Assembly (NCBI GenBank): GCA_015061845.1
Contig: SUVT01000003.1
Coordinates: forward strand, 1 to 64,000
Reading direction: 5' to 3'
Source: Lentisphaerota bacterium
GTDB lineage: Bacteria > Verrucomicrobiota > Lentisphaeria > Victivallales > UBA1829
DNA length: 64,000 bases
Shown: piece after piece, positions 9,123-17,833 of the stretch
How the letters are laid out: each line of letters starts with the position of its first letter
How positions within the stretch are numbered: the stretch's first letter is position 1
Notes under the pieces: generated by a model
What the model was told of the DNA's origin: nothing
Databases searched by the model: none
Seen by the model: the letters and a program-made list of their open reading frames with translations, nothing else
Position numbers and translations under genes: made by a program

Positions 9123-9291
9123 AGGTTTTCGCAAAAAAAACAAAAGATATAGAATGATATTGCTGTTTTTTATGATTTTTTCGATGGAAAATACCGGAAA
9201 TGCCGTACTGTCCGGAGTTCCAAGCACCCCAACCGATCCTTTGCAAAGCCTGCCGGTCTCTTCCAGCTATGCCGGAAACATGAATAAAAAA

Positions 9292-9564
9292 CTATTTCTC
9301 CGGAGCCGTCAGCCGTTCCAGTTCTTCAAGATAAGCCATTGCTTCCTCCCGGCAATGACCGCACATCTCTTCGGACGGTTGAAGAGAACCGCAAACTTTC
9401 GGACGATCCGGAGAATTGAAAATCTTACAGCGGAAATGCCCGTCAAGATTGATACAGGGAACACCTGCCGGTTTTCCTTCAGGCATCCCGGGTATGGATG
9501 AGGAGATCGACGGGGCAATACAACATGCCCCGCATTTTTCTCTGCAGCTGAATTTTCCGCTCAT
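9292..9564 (-). CDS. YkgJ-family cysteine-cluster protein
   Basis: 90 residues with [12 protein letters not shown] near the N-terminus and further cysteines at CINL, RCKIF, VCGSL and CGHC, the pattern of the UPF0153/YkgJ family thought to bind zinc or an Fe-S centre. Its function is unknown. ATG 9564 overlaps the cysK stop by 4 bp (ATGA), so it is the last gene of the ribE operon and is translationally coupled to cysK. Confidence 0.85.
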   Translation of the reverse strand: MSGKFSCREKCGACCIAPSISSSIPGMPEGKPAGVPCINLDGHFRCKIFNSPDRPKVCGSLQPSEEMCGHCREEAMAYLEELERLTAPEK

Positions 9565-10481
9565 TCAAACAGCCATGTGGAAAGATACCGTTCTCCGCAA
9601 TCAGGCAGAAGAACAACGATCCGCTTTCCGGTATATTCCGGACGTTTGGAGAGTTCCAGCGCAGCATACAGTGCCGCTCCGGAAGAGATACCGATGAGGA
9701 TCCCCTCTTTCGCCGCACATTCACGGGCAGTTCTTCCGGCATCCTCTCCGGAAACTGCAACAACTTCTGAAATGATTTCTGTGTTTACGACTTTCGGAAT
9801 GAAGCCTGCACCGATCCCCTGCAGCGGATGAGGTCCGCCGGGTTTTCCGGACAACACGGCACTGGTTTCCGGTTCAACCGCAACGATTTTGACATTGGGA
9901 TCTTTGGAAAGCAGATATTCCCCGACACCAGTCAGAGTTCCTCCGGTTCCAACACCTGCCACAAAAGCATCGATTTTTCCTTCGGTATCTTCCCAGATCT
10001 CCGGTCCGGTGGAAAGTTTGTGACTTTCCGGGTTCGCCGGATTTTCAAACTGCTGAGGGATAAAAGAACCGGGATTGCTGTCACGCAGTTCGATGGCTTT
10101 TTCAATGGCTCCGGTCATCCCTTTAGCCCCTTCTGTCAGCACGATTTCCGCACCGTAAGCTGCGGCAAGTTTGCGCCGTTCTATGCTCATGGTGTCAGGC
10201 ATGGTAAGGATGAGGTGATATCCTTTGACTGCAGAAGCAAGGGCAAGTCCGATGCCGGTATTTCCGCTGGTGGGTTCGATAATGAGCGCACCCGGCTTCA
10301 AAAGACCGGCTTTTTCAGCGGCTTCGATCATCACGAGCGCAGCACGGTCCTTGACGGAACTGCCCGGATTGAACGACTCCACTTTTGCCAGAACTTCCGC
10401 ACCGCCCTGATTCAGCTTGTTGATCCGCACCAAAGGCGTATTTCCGATGGTTTCAAGAATATTGTCTGCGATCTTTCTCAT
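9561..10481 (-). CDS. cysK: Cysteine synthase A (O-acetylserine sulfhydrylase)
   Basis: 306 residues, the family length. This PLP enzyme makes cysteine from O-acetylserine and sulfide in the cytoplasm. The PLP lysine is K44 in [11 protein letters not shown], the substrate loop is [11 protein letters not shown], and the PLP-phosphate loop is [12 protein letters not shown]. No C-terminal CBS domain is present, so it is CysK rather than cystathionine beta-synthase. The start ATG shares one base with the mazG stop (TAATG) and the end overlaps the YkgJ-like gene by 4 bp. Confidence 0.95.
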   Translation of the reverse strand: MRKIADNILETIGNTPLVRINKLNQGGAEVLAKVESFNPGSSVKDRAALVMIEAAEKAGLLKPGALIIEPTSGNTGIGLALASAVKGYHLILTMPDTMSIERRKLAAAYGAEIVLTEGAKGMTGAIEKAIELRDSNPGSFIPQQFENPANPESHKLSTGPEIWEDTEGKIDAFVAGVGTGGTLTGVGEYLLSKDPNVKIVAVEPETSAVLSGKPGGPHPLQGIGAGFIPKVVNTEIISEVVAVSGEDAGRTARECAAKEGILIGISSGAALYAALELSKRPEYTGKRIVVLLPDCGERYLSTWLFE

Positions 10482-11266
10482 TATTTGATTCCTTTCTTTT
10501 TTGCTTCGTTCCAGAGAGAATCCATCTCTTCCAGAGAGACAGCTTCAATATCTTTTCCCTGTTCCGCCAGTTTTTCTTCGATGTAACGGAACCGTTTGAT
10601 GAATTTCCGGTTGGCGGCGGCAAGGAGATCTTCGGAGGAGTTGCGTTTCCGGAACCGCACCAGATTTGTTATGGCAAAGAGAAAATCTCCCAGTTCTTCG
10701 TCGATATGCTCGTCGTTGCCCTCTGCAATGGCTTCTTTGACTTCGTTGAACTCTTCGCCGATCTTCTCAAGGATCTGTTCCTGAGTACTCCAGTCAAAGC
10801 CCACTTTTGCGGCTTTTTTCTGCATTTTTTCAGCCTGCAGGAGAGCCGGACAGTGATAAGGGATCCCGTCCATCAGAGATTTCCGGTCATCTTTGTGTTC
10901 CTGTTTCTTCACAGCTTCCCAGAGCTTCAGAACATCGGAAGTATCATTGACTTTTTCATCACCGAACACATGGGGATGCCGGCGGATCATTTTTGCAGAG
11001 ATCCCCTGAACCACATCATCGAAAGTGAACACGCCCCGTTCTTCAGCGATGACGGAATGAAGCACCACATGCATGAGCAGATCTCCCAGTTCTTCGCACA
11101 TTCCGGGATCGTTTTCATCCTCAATGGCATCCATGAGTTCGGCGCACTCTTCCATGGAGCATTTTTTCAACGTTTTATGAGTCTGCACTTTATCCCACGG
11201 ACAGCCATCCGGGGCGCGGAGTGCTTTCATAATATTAACAAGTTTCTGCATATTTTCCTGATTCAT
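10481..11266 (-). CDS. mazG: Nucleoside triphosphate pyrophosphohydrolase MazG
   Basis: 261 residues with two MazG-type helical metal-binding repeats. The first (residues about 20-100) contains LRAPDGCPWDKVQTH, EECAELMDAIE and EELGDLLMHVV. The second (about 165-225) contains EEFNEVKEAI and EELGDFLFAI. The enzyme removes pyrophosphate from NTPs or dNTPs, cleaning nucleotide pools or lowering ppGpp. It overlaps uup by 4 bp and cysK by 1 bp within the same operon. Confidence 0.95.
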   Translation of the reverse strand: MNQENMQKLVNIMKALRAPDGCPWDKVQTHKTLKKCSMEECAELMDAIEDENDPGMCEELGDLLMHVVLHSVIAEERGVFTFDDVVQGISAKMIRRHPHVFGDEKVNDTSDVLKLWEAVKKQEHKDDRKSLMDGIPYHCPALLQAEKMQKKAAKVGFDWSTQEQILEKIGEEFNEVKEAIAEGNDEHIDEELGDFLFAITNLVRFRKRNSSEDLLAAANRKFIKRFRYIEEKLAEQGKDIEAVSLEEMDSLWNEAKKKGIK

Positions 11267-13149
11267 TTTTGAAAACTTTCTTTTTTTGCTTCCAGTTCTT
11301 CCCAGCGGGCATAGAGTTTTTCCAACTCAGCTTTTTTTGCTTCCAGTTCCTGTTGAAGTTCCTTGATCTCAGCCCCGTGTTTCACAAAGAAATCAGGATC
11401 AGAGAACTTGTTTTCCAGTTCGGCGATTGCCTCTTCCGTTTCCGGAATGGAGTTTTCCAACGCTTCCAGTTCCCGTTCCTCTTTGTAGGAAAGTTTGGTC
11501 TGCAGTTTCGGTTTCGGAGGCGGAGCTTTTTGTTCTTTCGGAAGAGCTTCCGCTTTTTTTGCAGCAAGCCGTGCTTTCCGTTTGGTTTCGTAAGAGTCAT
11601 AATCGCCCACATCGGAGAAGACAAAGCCATCCTCTTCGATTGCGATAATATGAGTACAGACCCGGTTCAGGAAGTAGCGGTCATGGCTGACTACGGCAAG
11701 AATTCCGTTGTAGGAGAGAAGTGATTCTTCCAGCACCCGCAGAGTGGGGATATCCAAATCGTTGGCAGGTTCGTCAAGAATCATGAAATTCCCTCTGATA
11801 CGCAGGATTTTTGCCAGAGCAAGCCGGGCACGTTCGCCGCCGGAGATCAGCTTCACCTGAGTATTGATCCGTTCATCTTCAAAGAGAAAACGTTTGAGAT
11901 AGCCGTAAACACCGATAGAAGCGCCGTTGAATTGAACGGTGTCACCATCGGGCGCGATTTCCTGCCGGACTGTGTTTTCCGGGTTCAAACGGACACGGGA
12001 CTGGTCGATATAGTTGAATTCGACGGTGGGTGCGATTTCCACACTTCCGGAATCCGGTTCAAGCTGTCCGGTGATCATTTTGAGAAGCGTTGTTTTTCCT
12101 GCGCCGTTCCGTCCGACGATCCCAACGCGCTGTCCGGCTTCAAATTCAAAAGAGAAATCTTTGACCAGACATTTTCCGCCCAGAGATTTTGAAATATTTT
12201 TCAGGGAGACTGTTCTGTTGCCCAGCTGAGTTGCTTCCGGGATGATCAATTCCATGTTTCCGATCCGTTCCGGAGCCTTGATTGCGGCAATATCCTCGTA
12301 ACGTTTCAATCTGCCTTCATTGCGTTTCAGACGTGCTTTCGGCGCACGGCGTACCCATTCGATCTCCCTGCGGAGAAAGGCGAGCCGCTTCTGTTCCGCC
12401 ACATCTTCCCGGTATTCCCGTTCTTCTTTTGCCGCAAGAAAGTCAGCATAGGAACCTTCGCAGGTAAAGAAAGAACCGTTGTCAAGCTCCACGATCCGGG
12501 TTGCGATCCGGTCAAGAAAACAGCGGTCGTGAGTGACGAAAAGACAAGCTCCGCGGTAGGATGCCAGAAAGTCTTCGATAGCGGAAACCGTTTCTGCATC
12601 GAGATGGTTTGTAGGTTCATCCAGAAGAAGCAGATCGGGTTCTGAGATGATTGCTCTTGCGAGCATGACCCGCCGCATATTTCCACCGGAGAGTTCACCG
12701 CATTTTTTCATCGGTTCATTGATTTCCAGTTTGGAAAGAACCTGATTGAGTTTCTGTTCCGGATCCCAGGCATCATGACTGGTCAGAAAGTGTTCCAGTT
12801 CAGTATATTTTGCAGAAGAGGGACTTAAACTTTCATACTCTTTCAGAACCTCCTGAAACCGGGTCAGTCCTTCCCGTACAAACTCTGCGATCGTTTTTTC
12901 TTCATAACCTGCCGGGGGAGACTGCTGCATGAAAGAGATCACGCAGCCCCGGGCAATGGTAATTTCTCCGGCAGAAGGGGAGTATTCCCCGGAGATGATC
13001 CGCAGCATCGTTGATTTTCCGGAACCGTTCCGTCCGATCAGGGCGACCCGTTCCTCTTCGTGAATAGAAAATGCCGCATCTTTGAATAATGTATGCAGTC
13101 CGATGGAATCTTTCAATCCTTCCACCGTCCATAGAACTTTTCCTGCCAT
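11263..13149 (-). CDS. uup: ABC-F ATPase, Uup type
   Basis: 628 residues with two ATP-binding cassettes in one chain and no membrane segments. Walker A motifs are GRNGSGKST (about residue 39) and GRNGAGKTT (about residue 346). ABC signatures are LSGGNMRR and ISGGERAR, and Walker B motifs are LLLDEPTNHLD and MILDEPANDLD. The last 80 residues form a charged coiled coil (ELEALENSIPETEEAIAELE), the hallmark of Uup. ABC-F proteins act on the ribosome. It lies six bases after the TIM-barrel gene and overlaps mazG by 4 bp. Confidence 0.92.
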   Translation of the reverse strand: MAGKVLWTVEGLKDSIGLHTLFKDAAFSIHEEERVALIGRNGSGKSTMLRIISGEYSPSAGEITIARGCVISFMQQSPPAGYEEKTIAEFVREGLTRFQEVLKEYESLSPSSAKYTELEHFLTSHDAWDPEQKLNQVLSKLEINEPMKKCGELSGGNMRRVMLARAIISEPDLLLLDEPTNHLDAETVSAIEDFLASYRGACLFVTHDRCFLDRIATRIVELDNGSFFTCEGSYADFLAAKEEREYREDVAEQKRLAFLRREIEWVRRAPKARLKRNEGRLKRYEDIAAIKAPERIGNMELIIPEATQLGNRTVSLKNISKSLGGKCLVKDFSFEFEAGQRVGIVGRNGAGKTTLLKMITGQLEPDSGSVEIAPTVEFNYIDQSRVRLNPENTVRQEIAPDGDTVQFNGASIGVYGYLKRFLFEDERINTQVKLISGGERARLALAKILRIRGNFMILDEPANDLDIPTLRVLEESLLSYNGILAVVSHDRYFLNRVCTHIIAIEEDGFVFSDVGDYDSYETKRKARLAAKKAEALPKEQKAPPPKPKLQTKLSYKEERELEALENSIPETEEAIAELENKFSDPDFFVKHGAEIKELQQELEAKKAELEKLYARWEELEAKKESFQK

Positions 13150-13155
13150 AAAATA

Positions 13156-13959
13156 TTATACTCCAGATTCAAGTTTTATAATCAGATTTTCATTTGCAGC
13201 GACCCAGGACGGAAGACCGTTCAAAGTTGCTGCCATAGGGGCAAAGAAGCAGGGGCCGCGGAAACCGTAAACAGACAGAGATTCGATCCAGGGAAGAATA
13301 TGTTCCGGGATCAACACGTTTCCGGTATCTGCAAGGTAGAGGAAACGAAGGGAACGGATCTCTGAAAAAAGTCCGCCTGCATGTTCTTCCGGAGAGAATC
13401 CCGGCGTAAGTTCATGCGCATGAACGTCCAGACGGAGCTTGATCCAAGGCAAAAGAGTCCGTCTTAAAAATTCCGGAACCTGTCTGATGATCTCCGGCGA
13501 TGCTGCCGGAATGGAAAAGGGGATCAATAGCTGAAAGTTATAGCGTTCCAATGAATAGGCGATCCCTTTGATGATTGTCAGATACAGTTTTTTCCGCTCC
13601 GACGAAAGCATGGAATTCAAGTCGAAATTCAGAACCCCGGCAGTGATCCCTTTTTGTGCCAGAGCTGCAATCGTCCTGTTCAGTCCGGTCACACAATCCC
13701 GCACAAGTCCGGGATATGCCAGAGACAGATTTTCCAGAATTCCCGGTTCGACCAGAGAACATGCGTGGACAGGGGAAAGTCCTTCCAGCACAATCTGGTT
13801 TTCTGTGAGGTATGCCGGGATTTCCGCTGCAGCAAAACGATCAGGCAGCTCCTGAAAGAAATCTTCCGGAAAATTGTCCGACGGAAGTTTTTCGATTGAA
13901 AAACCGAAAGATGTTTTGCAAACAAAATTTTGAACAGGCTGCCGGATCGTGGAAATCAT
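13156..13959 (-). CDS. Uncharacterised TIM-barrel-like protein (sugar phosphate isomerase/epimerase-like)
   Basis: 267 residues, no signal peptide, probably cytosolic. The alternation of hydrophobic beta strands (GVLNFDLNSML, FQLLIPFSI, IKLRLDVHAHEL, LRFLYLADTGN) with helices suggests a TIM barrel of the xylose-isomerase-like kind. The acidic and histidine residues RLDVHAHEL and LADTGN could be active-site positions, but no definite motif is recognised. Its ATG overlaps the ribE stop by 4 bp, so it is translated with riboflavin synthase. A link to flavin metabolism is only contextual. Confidence 0.7.
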   Translation of the reverse strand: MISTIRQPVQNFVCKTSFGFSIEKLPSDNFPEDFFQELPDRFAAAEIPAYLTENQIVLEGLSPVHACSLVEPGILENLSLAYPGLVRDCVTGLNRTIAALAQKGITAGVLNFDLNSMLSSERKKLYLTIIKGIAYSLERYNFQLLIPFSIPAASPEIIRQVPEFLRRTLLPWIKLRLDVHAHELTPGFSPEEHAGGLFSEIRSLRFLYLADTGNVLIPEHILPWIESLSVYGFRGPCFFAPMAATLNGLPSWVAANENLIIKLESGV

Positions 13960-14606
13960 AAGAAACCAGCCTCTGCCAAAGTCTGCATCGTTACCTGTGA
14001 TTTTTTGCCGTAACCGGCACGGCCGAGGAATGCCGCAACATATTTTCCGATCACATCCGTTTCAAGATTTACCGGAGAACCTGTTTTTTTCCCGGAAAGG
14101 TTCGTATGGCTCAAGGTCGTCGGAATCAAACCGATACGGAAAGTGTTGTTTTCAACGGCTTCGATCGTCAGAGAAATCCCGTCGACTGCAACAGAGCCTT
14201 TTTCCACAAGATACGGAACCATCTCTTCCGGCACGGAGACTGTCATCTCTGTATCAGAATCTTTCTGCTTGAGAGAGACGATCGTTCCGCAGCCGTCAAC
14301 GTGTCCGCTGACGATATGACCGCCGAATCTGCCGTTTGCAGGCATGGCGCGTTCCAGATTCACTGTCGCCCCGATGGGTTCTGATCCCAGATTTGTCCGG
14401 GAAAATGTTTCGCGCATCACATGGAACACCAGCGGACCGCCATCCATTCCGGATTCCAGTGTCAGACAAACGCCGTTCACTGCAATACTTTCCCCCTGTT
14501 CCAGATCTTTGAACGGGGCGGCGGTTTCTATTGTCAATTTTCCGGCTTCCCCCTGCAGTTTCCGTGCAAGGATCGTTCCGGTCATCTCTACTAATCCTGT
14601 AAACAT
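13956..14606 (-). CDS. ribE: Riboflavin synthase, alpha chain
   Basis: 216 residues from ATG 14606, where GAGGTG lies 6 bases upstream and the protein begins MFTGLVEMTG as in the family. An in-frame ATG at 14615 is less well placed. Two lumazine-binding repeats are visible: residues 1-90 with GESIAVNGVCLTL and about 95-200 with GSVAVDGISLTI. The enzyme dismutates two 6,7-dimethyl-8-ribityllumazines to riboflavin. No FMN riboswitch is evident in the short leader. It heads a six-gene overlapping operon. Confidence 0.95.
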   Translation of the reverse strand: MFTGLVEMTGTILARKLQGEAGKLTIETAAPFKDLEQGESIAVNGVCLTLESGMDGGPLVFHVMRETFSRTNLGSEPIGATVNLERAMPANGRFGGHIVSGHVDGCGTIVSLKQKDSDTEMTVSVPEEMVPYLVEKGSVAVDGISLTIEAVENNTFRIGLIPTTLSHTNLSGKKTGSPVNLETDVIGKYVAAFLGRAGYGKKSQVTMQTLAEAGFL

Positions 14607-14631
14607 AAGTAACACCTCATTCTTTCAGGGA

Positions 14632-14659
14632 AATTTACATGCAGAATGTGTTTTTTCAA
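14632..14659 (-). promoter_or_regulatory. Candidate promoter of the ribE operon
   Basis: Minus strand TTGAAA (14654-14659), 16-base spacer, TAAATT (14632-14637). It predicts a leader of about 20 nt before ATG 14606. Confidence 0.5.
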
Positions 14660-14691
14660 GTCCCCTTTCCGGATTTAAAAGAACTTTCCGT

Positions 14692-14719
14692 TTGAAAAAA
14701 TCTTTTTTTATGATATTGT
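14692..14719 (+). promoter_or_regulatory. Candidate promoter of the clan-A glycosidase gene
   Basis: TTGAAA (14692-14697), 16-base spacer, TATTGT (14714-14719), about 30 nt before the ribosome site. It is divergent from the ribE promoter. Confidence 0.4.
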
Positions 14720-14754
14720 AATTGCGGAATACACCAAAAACAAGGAATATCACC

Positions 14755-16671
14755 ATGAAAAATATATTCGGAACGCAAAATTTTTTCACAGGCTGCAACT
14801 ATTGGGCAAGTCATGCCGGAACCGATATGTGGCATAACTGGAACCCCGAAACAGTGAAAGAAGACTTCAAAAAAATGAAGGCTCTGAATCTGGAAATCGT
14901 CCGGATCTTCCCCCTCTGGCCGGACTTCCAGCCGATTACTCTTCATGCAAAGAATAATAACACCCCTTATCAGCTCCGCTGGAAAAATAATGAACCCATT
15001 CCATACGATGCAGACGGCAGACAGAGCGGGGTGGATCCGGAAATGCTGGACCGGTTCCGTTTCGTTTGCGATTGTGCAGAGGAAAACGGCATTAAACTGG
15101 GAATCGGACTCATCACCGGCTGGATGTCCGGAAAAATCTTTGCGCCTCCCGCTTTTGAACAGAGAAGCCTGCTCCGGGATCCTCTTGTTCTCCGTTGGCA
15201 GATGAAGTTTATCAAACGGTTCGTCAGTGAGTTCAAAGATCATCCGGCAGTCAGCTTCTGGGGCGTTGGAAATGAGTGTAACTGTCTTGACACCACAACC
15301 CGTGAAGAAGGTGCACTCTGGACCCGTGCCATGTCAGAAGCCATCCGTGCAGCCGATCCGGAAAAGCCGATCGTTGCAGGACTTCACGGAATCACACCTC
15401 AGCCCGCAACAAGCATCTCCCCCTCCAATTTCTGGAGCATCTCAGATATGGCGGAAGACTTTGATGTTCTTACCGTTCATCCCTATCCGCTCTTTTCCCC
15501 TCATACCTCTGTTGACCGTCTGACCGGGATCAAAGCGGCTATGCACGCAACTGCCGAGGCACATTTCTTCGGTGATATCGGAAAACGTCCCTGTGTTGCA
15601 GAGGAATTGGGAACGCTTGCTCCAACCATTGCCGGAGAGAAAAATGCAGCAGAATATCTGCGTGCAACTCTGCTTCAGCTCTGGGCGCACGATTGTGAAG
15701 GTCTTTTCTGGTGGTGTACCTTTGATCAGCTTCATCTGGAACATCCGCCGTATGAATGGTGCGGCGTGGAAAGAATGCTCGGTTTGTATCGGGCAGACGG
15801 CTCCCGGAAGCCTGTGGCAGATGTTCTTGCGAACTTTGCTGACATGCGGAAATCTCTTCCTTTTGACAAACTTCCGGCATTCAAAAAAGAAGTCGTTTGT
15901 GTTTTAACGGATGAACAGGATTGCTGGATGGCTGCTTATGGTGCCTGGGTGCTTGCCAAACAGGCTGGCTTTGATTTGGAATTCCAGTTCGCAGATGAAC
16001 CGCTCCGGAACGCCGGATTCTATCTTGTTCCCATGATCGCCGGATTGAACAACATGCCACGCAGCCGCTATATGGAACTGATGGATAAGGTCAAAGACGG
16101 TGCAACTTTGCTTTGTACTTTTGACGGAGCCTGCCTTGCTCCGTTCGATACCTTCTTCGGAGTGACTTCTGAATATCAGGAAAACTACAATGGAACTGCG
16201 GAAGCAGTTGTTTCCGGCACAACGCTTGCCTTCGATTTCAGTACAAAAATCACACTTTCCACCTGCGGTGCAGAAATTCTCCTTTCCGATGGGGAAAACA
16301 AACCGATGCTGACTCGCAATCAATTCGGCAAAGGAAAAGTTTTCTTCCTGACCTATTCCCCCGAACGTGCCATTGTTAAATGGAACAGAGCCGTCGAAAA
16401 GCCCTACTATGAGCTTTATAAACTCTGCTTTGCAGAAGCGTTGGCTGAACGGGAAATCCAATCAGGAAATCCGGAAGTTACAGCAACGATCCACCCCGTC
16501 AGTGATGACTGCTGCTATGCAATTCTCATCAATAATGCAGAATCTGTTTGTTCGTGCAGTAATGTCAAATTGAAAGATGGTTGGACGATTGCCGGAGTTG
16601 TTGCCGGAACATTTCCGGAGATCCCGGCACATCAGTTCGCTGTTCTGAATATTAAAAGTGCCTTGAAATAA
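14755..16671 (+). CDS. Clan-A (GH5-like) glycoside hydrolase
   Basis: 638 residues from ATG 14755 (AAGGA about 7 bases upstream); a TTG at 14722 would place the ribosome site inside the gene. Residues 1-380 form a TIM barrel. The likely acid/base is E174 in FWGVGNECN, and the nucleophile is E283 (or E284) in CVAEELG after the last strands. The remaining residues include a flavodoxin-like GATase segment (FYLVPMIAGL ... DGATLLCTFDG), the beta-galactosidase trimerisation-type fold, and a small beta domain. There is no signal peptide, so it probably acts on imported oligosaccharides in the cytoplasm. The exact sugar (beta-mannoside, glucoside or galactoside) cannot be read from sequence alone. 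Confidence 0.8.
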   Translation: MKNIFGTQNFFTGCNYWASHAGTDMWHNWNPETVKEDFKKMKALNLEIVRIFPLWPDFQPITLHAKNNNTPYQLRWKNNEPIPYDADGRQSGVDPEMLDRFRFVCDCAEENGIKLGIGLITGWMSGKIFAPPAFEQRSLLRDPLVLRWQMKFIKRFVSEFKDHPAVSFWGVGNECNCLDTTTREEGALWTRAMSEAIRAADPEKPIVAGLHGITPQPATSISPSNFWSISDMAEDFDVLTVHPYPLFSPHTSVDRLTGIKAAMHATAEAHFFGDIGKRPCVAEELGTLAPTIAGEKNAAEYLRATLLQLWAHDCEGLFWWCTFDQLHLEHPPYEWCGVERMLGLYRADGSRKPVADVLANFADMRKSLPFDKLPAFKKEVVCVLTDEQDCWMAAYGAWVLAKQAGFDLEFQFADEPLRNAGFYLVPMIAGLNNMPRSRYMELMDKVKDGATLLCTFDGACLAPFDTFFGVTSEYQENYNGTAEAVVSGTTLAFDFSTKITLSTCGAEILLSDGENKPMLTRNQFGKGKVFFLTYSPERAIVKWNRAVEKPYYELYKLCFAEALAEREIQSGNPEVTATIHPVSDDCCYAILINNAESVCSCSNVKLKDGWTIAGVVAGTFPEIPAHQFAVLNIKSALK

Positions 16672-16677
16672 TATTTT

Positions 16678-17283
16678 TCAGGAACGCAGAGCCGCCATGA
16701 TCCGTTCGGTTTTGACCAAACCATCCCGGATGATTTTGACTTGACCGTCAGCAGTGACTTGGATAATTGTAGACGGAACAGAATCTTCGGGCAGGGCACC
16801 GCCATCTACAGCCCCTGCCGGTGCGCCGTCAATGGTGCGCAAAGCTGTCGGCAGATCCAGTGCGGGCGGCTCTCCCGAAAGATTTGCACTGGTAGATGCC
16901 AAGGCTCCGTTATACTGCTTCAACAAGTCAAGAATAAACGGATGATCCGGGATCCGGAATCCGAACGTTGAGCCGTTTTTATCCGGAACGATCAGGGTGA
17001 TCGCTCCGGGCATGAATTTTTCCGCCAGCCGTTTTGCTGCCGGGGGCAGGGAAACTCCGCACAATTTTTCCGCAACGGAAATTTCCGGTACAAAAGCCGC
17101 AAAAAGTTTTGTCGGAGAACGGTGCTTGAGGTCATAGATCTTCTTCCTTGCTTCCTCATCTTCCCAGGCACAGATCAAACCGTAAACCGTTTCCGTGGGG
17201 ACGATGAGAACAGCTCCTTTCTGTTTGAGGAGTTCCGCAGCCTTTTTACCGGCATCATTTTGTGCAGCAGAGAAGAAGATCAT
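16678..17283 (-). CDS. tsaC: L-threonylcarbamoyladenylate synthase (Sua5/YciO/YrdC family)
   Basis: 201 residues from ATG 17283. The YrdC fold is shown by GAVLIVPTETVYGLIC, KHRSPTKLFAAFV, MPGAITLIVP and the late STSANLSGEP motif. It uses threonine, bicarbonate and ATP to make the precursor for tRNA t6A37. The length fits the short form without the Sua5 C-terminal domain. It overlaps nothing but starts just inside the spacer after the queD stop at 17289. It ends six bases from the convergent glycosidase gene with no visible terminator. Confidence 0.9.
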   Translation of the reverse strand: MIFFSAAQNDAGKKAAELLKQKGAVLIVPTETVYGLICAWEDEEARKKIYDLKHRSPTKLFAAFVPEISVAEKLCGVSLPPAAKRLAEKFMPGAITLIVPDKNGSTFGFRIPDHPFILDLLKQYNGALASTSANLSGEPPALDLPTALRTIDGAPAGAVDGGALPEDSVPSTIIQVTADGQVKIIRDGLVKTERIMAALRS

Positions 17284-17288
17284 GAGAT

Positions 17289-17660
17289 TCAATCCTCGAA
17301 ATAGCTTGCGCCGGAGGATTTGTTTTCGCTGATCCGGACTTTGTAAACTTTGATCCGGCTGTCATTGAGTTTTGCCGCAAGACGGTCATAGATTGTCTTG
17401 GCGATATTTTCGCTGGTGGGATTGATTTTGTCGAACGGCGGGATGGTGTTGAGATCTTTGTGATCCAGTTCCAGCAGAATGGCATCCAGTTCCCGTTTGA
17501 GGGCCTTGAAATCCACTGCGATACCGATTTCATCCAGAGATTTGGAGCGGACGAAGACTTGTACTCCCCAGTTGTGACCATGTTTTTCGGAACAATTTCC
17601 GTTATATCCCTTCAGATTATGCGCGGAAGAGAATTCGCGTTCTACATCGAGTTCAAACAT
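17289..17660 (-). CDS. queD: 6-carboxy-tetrahydropterin synthase
   Basis: 123 residues from ATG 17660 (AAAGGA upstream). Zinc ligand histidines are in FSSAHNLKGY and HGHNW, and catalytic features are in CSEKHGHNWGV, VDFKALKREL and LDHKDLN. It converts dihydroneopterin triphosphate to 6-carboxy-tetrahydropterin for queuosine and other deazapurines. It pairs with tsaC, another tRNA-modification gene. No other queuosine genes are in the window. Confidence 0.92.
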   Translation of the reverse strand: MFELDVEREFSSAHNLKGYNGNCSEKHGHNWGVQVFVRSKSLDEIGIAVDFKALKRELDAILLELDHKDLNTIPPFDKINPTSENIAKTIYDRLAAKLNDSRIKVYKVRISENKSSGASYFED

Positions 17661-17763
17661 TTTGAGTCCTTTCTTCAATTATTTTCATGTGGTAATTTAC
17701 GCTGTTTTTGCAAAGTTTCAAGAAGGAAGGGAGAAAAAAGCATGGGAAAATGTGAAAGAGAAC

Positions 17764-17791
17764 TTGAAATTTTTAAAATCTGTGGCATATT
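17764..17791 (+). promoter_or_regulatory. Candidate promoter of fba
   Basis: TTGAAA (17764-17769), 16-base spacer, CATATT (17786-17791), leaving about 36 nt of leader before ATG 17834, which follows GAAAGGA. Confidence 0.45.
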
Positions 17792-17833
17792 TCATAGAAA
17801 AAAACCAAACCATTTAATCGAAAGGATTTACCT

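Noticed and set aside
14607-14660. Search for an FMN riboswitch before ribE
   Set aside because: The spacer to the promoter is only about 20-50 nt, too short for the RFN element, and its conserved boxes are absent.
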